From JAJFUE01 sp041687335 (GTDB lineage Bacteria; Sumerlaeota; Sumerlaeia; MVZB01), in NCBI GenBank assembly GCA_041687335.1, contig JAWLCE010000005.1, forward strand, positions 85,833 through 149,832: 64,000 nt of DNA, given 5' to 3'. Numbering within the stretch: position 1 is the first letter of the stretch; every line of letters starts with the position of its first letter. Shown here one piece after another: positions 60,563 through 64,000 of this stretch. Made by a program: the position numbers and the translations under genes. The notes under the pieces are model-generated. The model had not been told where the DNA came from. It saw only the letters and a program-made list of their open reading frames with translations, and made no database searches.

Positions 60563-62053
60563 ATGAATGGCTGCACGAGATTCTGGCTGGGGCTTGTCCT
60601 GCTGTCGCTGATTTCAATCTCCAGTGCCGCGCCGACCGATACCCCGGGCCCTTATCTTGCCACCGGCATCAAAGTGGGCGAGGCCACCCAGGACAGCGTC
60701 ATCGTCTGGGTGCGCCTGACGCGCAATCCCGACCGGGTGCCCAATACCGCCCCCATCCCCGGTTTTAGCTATGTTCACGTGGATGACGGGCGCGTCATCA
60801 GGAATCCCACTGGTCGCCAGCGGGCCGTGGTTCGTCCGCGCGAACTGCCCAGCCGCGAGGATGTGGAGCAGCTTCAAGGCGCCGCGCCGGGCCGGGAGGG
60901 TCAGGCGCGCGTGCTTTATCAGCGCAAGGGCGAGTCGGCCTGGCAGGAGACGCCGTGGCTCGCGGTCGAGTCGGCGCGCGACTTCATCCGCCAGTTCAAG
61001 CTGGAGGGGCTGGAGCCGGGCAGCGATTATCGCCTGCGCGTGGAGACGCGGGCCGGTGAGGATGCTCCGCTGGGTCAGTCGATGGAAGGGGGCTTCCGCA
61101 CAGCCCCGACGCCCGCGGACCCCGCGCGCGTCCTGTTCACTGTCATTACCTGCACCCAATACACCAACCGCGACCTGCCCGAGGAGGGCTACAAGATCTA
61201 CCCGCAGATGCTCAAGCTGGACCCCGATTTCTTTGTCCACACCGGCGACATCCTCTACTACGACACCCGCGCCAAGACTTATGATCTCGCGCGCTGGCAC
61301 TGGCAGGCGATGTATAGCTTGCCCACCAACGTCGATTTCCACCGTCAGGTCTCCAGCTATTTCATCAAGGATGACCACGACACCTGGGTCAATGACTGCT
61401 GGCCCACCATGAAGAGCCCCTACATGGGCGAGTTCACCTTCGAGCAGGGCCTGCAGATTTTTCGCGATGAGGTGCCGATGGGCGACCTCACCTACCGGAC
61501 GGTGCGCTGGGGCAAGGACCTGCAGGTCTGGATGGTGGAGGGCCGTGACTACCGCAGCCCCAATGACGCCCCCGACGGCCCCGACAAGACCATCTGGGGC
61601 GGGGAGCAGAAGGCTTGGCTCAAGCGGACGATGGCCGAGTCCGATGCGGCCTTTCGCATCTTGCTCAGCCCGACCCCGTTGGTGGGCCCCGACCGCGGCA
61701 ACAAGGGCGACAACCACGCCAATCCTGCCTACGAGCATGAGGGGCGGGAGCTACGCCAGTTCCTGGCCGGGCTCGGCAACGCCATTGTCATCAATGGCGA
61801 CCGCCACTGGCAGTATGTTTCGGAAGATGCCGAGACCGGCCTGCGCGAATATGGCTGCGGGCCCGGCAGCGATGAGCATGCCGGCGGCTGGAACCAGGAT
61901 GATGTCCTGCCGGAGCATCGCTATCTGAACGTGGTGGGGGGATTCCTGTCCGTCGAGGTCAGGCGCGTGGATGGCAAGCCGACCCTCACGCTCAATCATC
62001 ATGGGGTCAACGGCGAAATTCTCCACTGCGACGTGCTTCCGGCGAAGCCATGA
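60563..62053 (+). CDS. PhoD-like alkaline phosphatase / phosphodiesterase
   Basis: An exported metallophosphatase of 496 residues. A Sec-type signal peptide (FWLGLVLLSLISISSA) precedes an N-terminal beta domain (residues 30-170) and the catalytic domain. Motifs are CTQYTNRDLP, HTGDILYYDT (GDxxY, metal site), KDDHDTWVND (DDHD, metal ligands), NAIVINGDRHWQY (NGDRH, metal His). PhoD family enzymes release phosphate from phosphate esters and teichoic acid using Fe/Ca. AAGGGGA is the ribosome site; the longer ORF start is unlikely as it lacks a signal peptide. The gene may be controlled by the operator-like repeats just upstream. Confidence 0.9.
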   Translation: MNGCTRFWLGLVLLSLISISSAAPTDTPGPYLATGIKVGEATQDSVIVWVRLTRNPDRVPNTAPIPGFSYVHVDDGRVIRNPTGRQRAVVRPRELPSREDVEQLQGAAPGREGQARVLYQRKGESAWQETPWLAVESARDFIRQFKLEGLEPGSDYRLRVETRAGEDAPLGQSMEGGFRTAPTPADPARVLFTVITCTQYTNRDLPEEGYKIYPQMLKLDPDFFVHTGDILYYDTRAKTYDLARWHWQAMYSLPTNVDFHRQVSSYFIKDDHDTWVNDCWPTMKSPYMGEFTFEQGLQIFRDEVPMGDLTYRTVRWGKDLQVWMVEGRDYRSPNDAPDGPDKTIWGGEQKAWLKRTMAESDAAFRILLSPTPLVGPDRGNKGDNHANPAYEHEGRELRQFLAGLGNAIVINGDRHWQYVSEDAETGLREYGCGPGSDEHAGGWNQDDVLPEHRYLNVVGGFLSVEVRRVDGKPTLTLNHHGVNGEILHCDVLPAKP

Positions 62054-62057
62054 CCTT

Positions 62058-62105
62058 GGTAGGTCGGCTCTTCGAGCCGACACTTGAGTCCATGGCGGGT
62101 TGAAG
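62058..62105. repeat. GTAGGTCGG repeat, copy 6
   Basis: GGTAGGTCGGCTC-TTC-GAGCCGAC then ACTTGAGTCCATGGCGGGTTGAAG: first hairpin intact, second decayed. Confidence 0.8.
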
Positions 62106-62172
62106 TATGTGTTTAGCGTGAGGCATCGAGCGTGGGCCATAAAATGGCCGCGGGCCCCCTCGCTATGCACCC

Positions 62173-62258
62173 GGTCCCGCAGGGACCATCGCCTTCAGCC
62201 CGCCACTTCAGTGGCGGGGGAGGGTCCAATTCCCCCCCAAAGTCCCGCAGGGACGACT
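62173..62258. repeat. Two GTCCCGCAGGGAC palindromes and a CCGCCACT/AGTGGCGG palindrome
   Basis: GGTCCCGCAGGGACC at 62173-62187, CCGCCACTTCAGTGGCGG at 62200-62217, AGTCCCGCAGGGACGACT at 62241-62258. Each is a perfect or near-perfect hairpin of 6-8 bp. Confidence 0.8.
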
Positions 62259-62387
62259 GCCCCGTCCCTCCGAGCCCATCCGACGCATTCTCTTTACTAC
62301 TATCCTCGTATTCTTGTTAGCCTGCGAAGATTCGGCCGCCCCTTCAGGGCTCGGATGTTTGGGCACCATGACCGGGGGTTCCCTGCG

Positions 62388-62652
62388 GTCACCCCCGGCT
62401 ACTCGCGGTCGCCCCTGCGGGGCTGGGTTATTGACCGAATGAGCAGGGAATCAACCCACGGCTGTCAATCCCAACCTCCGATCCAGGCCAGGCTTGATCA
62501 CCTTGCGCTTCCTCGGCGTCCTCTGGGCCTTTGCGGTTCAACTTGAGCGGATGCGCACCCTGGCCATCTTGGCGTCTTGGCGTTCAAATCATTCGTGCAA
62601 ATTGGTGTCCATTCGTGGCTGCATTTTTTGGTTGCGGCTCGGCCGCGCTGGG
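62388..62652 (-). repeat. 265-bp composite repeat, copy 2
   Basis: Inverted relative to the copy at 32981-33246, same modules in the same order. Most differences cluster where copy 1 reads GCTGAAATGAAACATAC and copy 2 GCTCAAGTTGAACCGCA. Confidence 0.85.
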
Positions 62653-62848
62653 GAGCTTGAATTTCGCCCTGCTCCTTCCTTTGCGTCCTTGATCCAACCT
62701 TGGCTTCTTTGCGACAAAAACCGCCCCCCCGCTCACGTCAGCCTATGGCCCCCCGCCCAGAGCACATCCGAAATATTTTGGCCGTTGTTCCGCCCGCTTG
62801 AGAAAATAAAGCGTTCCCATCCAACAACCCTTGCCATGGAGGCGACTG

Positions 62849-63403
62849 ATGAACGACAAGAAGGCCAATAAAGTCAACGGCATCGATCTGGGCGTGCTGC
62901 ATGAGACGGTGCAGGCGATCCGGGAGGAGCCGGAGTTGGGAGCCTGCCACTTCCGCGCCCGCAACAAGTGGATCGGCGGCAATCAGAACCGCAGCACCAT
63001 TTCCAATTTCTATGGGGCCAAACAGGAAATGAGCCACCAGCAGCCATTCCAGTTGGAGGCGGATGAGCCGCCGGTGCTGGCCGGGTACGACAAGGCTCCC
63101 AATCCGGTGGAGCACCTGCTCAACGCTCTGGCCGGATGTGTGACCACTAGCATGGTGGCCCACGCTGCCGTGCGCGGCATCCAGATCGAGGAGCTGGAGT
63201 CCGAACTGGAGGGTGATATCGACCTGCGCGGCTTTTTGGGGCTGGATCCGCACGTGCCCAAGGGGTTTACCAACATCCGCGTCAACTTCAAGGTCAAGAG
63301 CGACGAAACCGCGGAGCGCCTGCGCCAGTTGGCGGAGTACTCCCCGGTCTACAACACGATCACGCAGGGCGCCAAGGTCGATATTCGGGTCGACCGGGTG
63401 TGA
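62849..63403 (+). CDS. OsmC family protein
   Basis: A 184-residue OsmC/Ohr-fold protein, probably a thiol peroxidase or hydroperoxide-handling protein. The conserved stretch APNPVEHLLNALAGCVTTSMVAHAAVRGIQIEELESELEGDID carries the family catalytic Cys97 and the following strand. The second cysteine usual in Ohr (in the VCP motif) is not found, so it resembles the YhfA/OsmC-like subgroup with a single reactive Cys. The C-terminal LAEYSPVYNTITQGAKVDIRV is typical. GGAGG precedes the start. An N-terminal extension of about 40 residues is present. Confidence 0.9.
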   Translation: MNDKKANKVNGIDLGVLHETVQAIREEPELGACHFRARNKWIGGNQNRSTISNFYGAKQEMSHQQPFQLEADEPPVLAGYDKAPNPVEHLLNALAGCVTTSMVAHAAVRGIQIEELESELEGDIDLRGFLGLDPHVPKGFTNIRVNFKVKSDETAERLRQLAEYSPVYNTITQGAKVDIRVDRV

Positions 63404-63571
63404 TTTGAGGCTGATTGGGCGCGTTGGGCGCCGGGCAGCCAGCTGTTGCGCTATCGATCAGATGATGTTAACTCCTAATTGTTTCAACCATGTGGGTCGC
63501 CACGGGGCCGATATCGCGCGTCCCTGAAGACAACACAACAATCCCTGCGAAAAAAAAGTCTCTTTTCCCTC

Positions 63572-63599
63572 TTGACTTGGGAGCCCATCGGACTACAAT
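63572..63599 (+). promoter_or_regulatory. Sigma-70-type promoter
   Basis: TTGACT (63572-63577), 16-base spacer, TACAAT (63594-63599). One mismatch in each box. Expected start of transcription near 63606, directly ahead of the structured leader. Confidence 0.85.
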
Positions 63600-63605
63600 G
63601 CTGTT

Positions 63606-63800
63606 CTTTGCGACCTGCTCCCCGCACCGCAAGACGGCGGGGAGGCCCCGAAGGGGGCGACAGGTCGCAGGCGGGTAGCCTCGGGACCCTCCCCGGAGCT
63701 TCAAGGGCTGAAAGCTGGCCCGCCCGTCGTGGGAGCGTTGGAAGCGAGGGCTACTTCCGAACCGCGCCGGCTTTTGCGCCAGGCGACGGATCGGTCCCCC
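63606..63800 (+). ncRNA. Structured leader or small RNA upstream of tuf
   Basis: Domain 1 (63609-63669): TGCGACCTG pairs with CAGGTCGCA and encloses two hairpins, CTCCCCGC/GCGGGGAG and GCCCC-GAAG-GGGGC, forming a three-way junction. Domain 2 (63670-63724): GGCGGG/CCCGCC with AGCTT/AAGCT inside. Domain 3 (63724-63789): CCGTCG/CGACGG with GGAAG/CTTCC inside. It matches no RNA family I can name; RNase P, tmRNA and SRP signatures are absent. Confidence 0.65.
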
Positions 63801-63902
63801 TCGCGCCCAATCATCCCGCAAACAAACAAGCTATTAATGTCGGCCGTGGCGAAAATATCAGGCCAGGCCGCTGGTAAAACGTCACGAGGAGCGAGAGCCA
63901 CC

Positions 63903-64000
63903 ATGGCGAAGGAACAATTCAAGCGCACCAAGCCCCACGTCAACGTCGGCACGATCGGTCACATCGACCACGGCAAGACGACCTTGACGGCGGCCATTAC
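63903..64000 (+). CDS. tuf: Elongation factor Tu (5' end; cut by window edge)
   Basis: The first 32 residues of EF-Tu, the GTPase that brings aminoacyl-tRNA to the ribosome. It reads MAKEQFKRTKPHVNVGTIGH then IDHGKTTLTAAI; GHIDHGKT is the P-loop (G1). GAGGAG 13-8 bases before the ATG is the ribosome site. The rest lies beyond the window. Its leader is unusually long (about 300 bases) and structured. Confidence 0.98.
   Translation, partial: MAKEQFKRTKPHVNVGTIGHIDHGKTTLTAAI

Larger units (their letters stand above)
62054..62848. other. Long repeat-filled intergenic region
   Basis: About 795 bases without a gene; an ORF at 62100-62546 reads through repeats. In order: GTAGGTCGG copy (62058-62105), two GTCCCGCAGGGAC palindromes (62174-62186, 62242-62254), a CCGCCACTTCAGTGGCGG palindrome (62200-62217), the 265-bp composite copy 2, and a 170-base spacer ahead of the OsmC gene. 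Confidence 0.75.
63404..63902. other. Leader region of tuf
   Basis: No protein gene and no tRNA: I find no T-loop GTTCGA sequence. It contains a strong promoter (63572) and a long GC-rich, strongly self-complementary stretch (63606-63800), then an AT-richer spacer to the tuf start. Confidence 0.7.

Noticed and set aside
62100..62546. 148-codon ORF across the 62 kb gap
   Set aside because: Reads through several palindromic repeats and half of the 265-bp repeat.
63606..63800. tRNA, tmRNA, RNase P RNA or SRP RNA ahead of tuf
   Set aside because: No GTTCGA T-loop, no GAGGAAAGTCC, no tmRNA ends, no SRP tetraloop sequence; kept only as an unnamed structured RNA.

Overview
The window is about 64 kb of GC-rich bacterial chromosome (roughly two thirds G+C in coding DNA). 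It carries about fifty protein genes, no tRNA or rRNA gene that I can recognise, no CRISPR array and no conventional insertion sequence. The style suggests an uncultured Gram-negative lineage of the planctomycete / PVC / Sumerlaeota / Hydrogenedentota kind. The signs are Tat-exported Gfo/Idh/MocA dehydrogenases and a TIM-barrel isomerase, a MoxR-DUF58-BatA operon with two von Willebrand proteins, a lysine/alanine-rich histone-H1-like protein, and intergenic regions full of short palindromic repeats. This assignment is an inference; the sequence alone does not fix the phylum.

Layout. 1-5.5 kb: truncated plsY, a STAS anti-anti-sigma protein, xseB, a single-domain receiver, a mannose-1-phosphate guanylyltransferase and a hybrid PAS histidine kinase. 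6-11.9 kb: a LuxR-type regulator divergent from that kinase, metK, a DUF421 membrane protein, a Rho-N-like small protein, a short-chain dehydrogenase, a repeat array and a membrane protein. 12-23 kb: signal peptidase I facing an eight-gene minus-strand operon (coiled-coil/zinc-ribbon membrane protein, NHL lipoprotein, large vWA protein, MoxR, GxxExxY protein, DUF58, VOC protein, BatA-like vWA protein). 23-36 kb: a conserved unknown, SPW membrane protein, Gfo/Idh/MocA enzyme, zinc-ribbon membrane/coiled-coil protein, amino-acid permease, recN, leuC, a double helix-hairpin-helix protein, a small Smr protein and purC. 36-46.7 kb: coiled-coil protein, FAD oxidoreductase, ArsB/CitM-type transporter, polysaccharide deacetylase, a sigma/anti-sigma/periplasmic-sensor trio, two Tat-exported sugar enzymes and a menC-like enolase-superfamily enzyme. 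46.9-55 kb: an electron-transfer operon (FixCX/ETF-QO-like protein, GxxExxY protein, etfB, etfA, sdhC, sdhA, sdhB). 55-64 kb: GAF histidine kinase, histone-like protein, mnmA, another Tat Gfo/Idh/MocA protein, PhoD-like phosphatase, OsmC protein, and the start of tuf behind a strong promoter and a structured leader.

The most unusual content is between and around genes. Two GxxExxY (PD-(D/E)XK-like) genes each sit in a self-contained cassette of 529 and 459 bp. Each cassette is bounded by 24-25 bp perfect inverted repeats built from a short iterated unit (CGGATTT in one, CACGAAT in the other). Both lie inside operons in the same orientation as the host genes, a few bases after the upstream stop codon and immediately before the next Shine-Dalgarno sequence. 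Related repeat pairs without a gene occur at 32.97-33.40, 40.78-40.93 and 50.10-50.16 kb, and a 265-bp composite of the same modules is present twice in inverted orientation 29 kb apart. Together this looks like a small mobile or repeat-maintained system with full, empty and decayed members.

Other points of interest are a nested set of 22-bp palindromic units with pair-matched variants (10.7-10.9 kb), a dispersed GTAGGTCGG hairpin family, a 50-bp copy of the metK 3' end downstream of the next gene, a possible operator of two 21-bp tandem repeats plus a perfect palindrome at 60.4 kb, and the structured RNA ahead of tuf.
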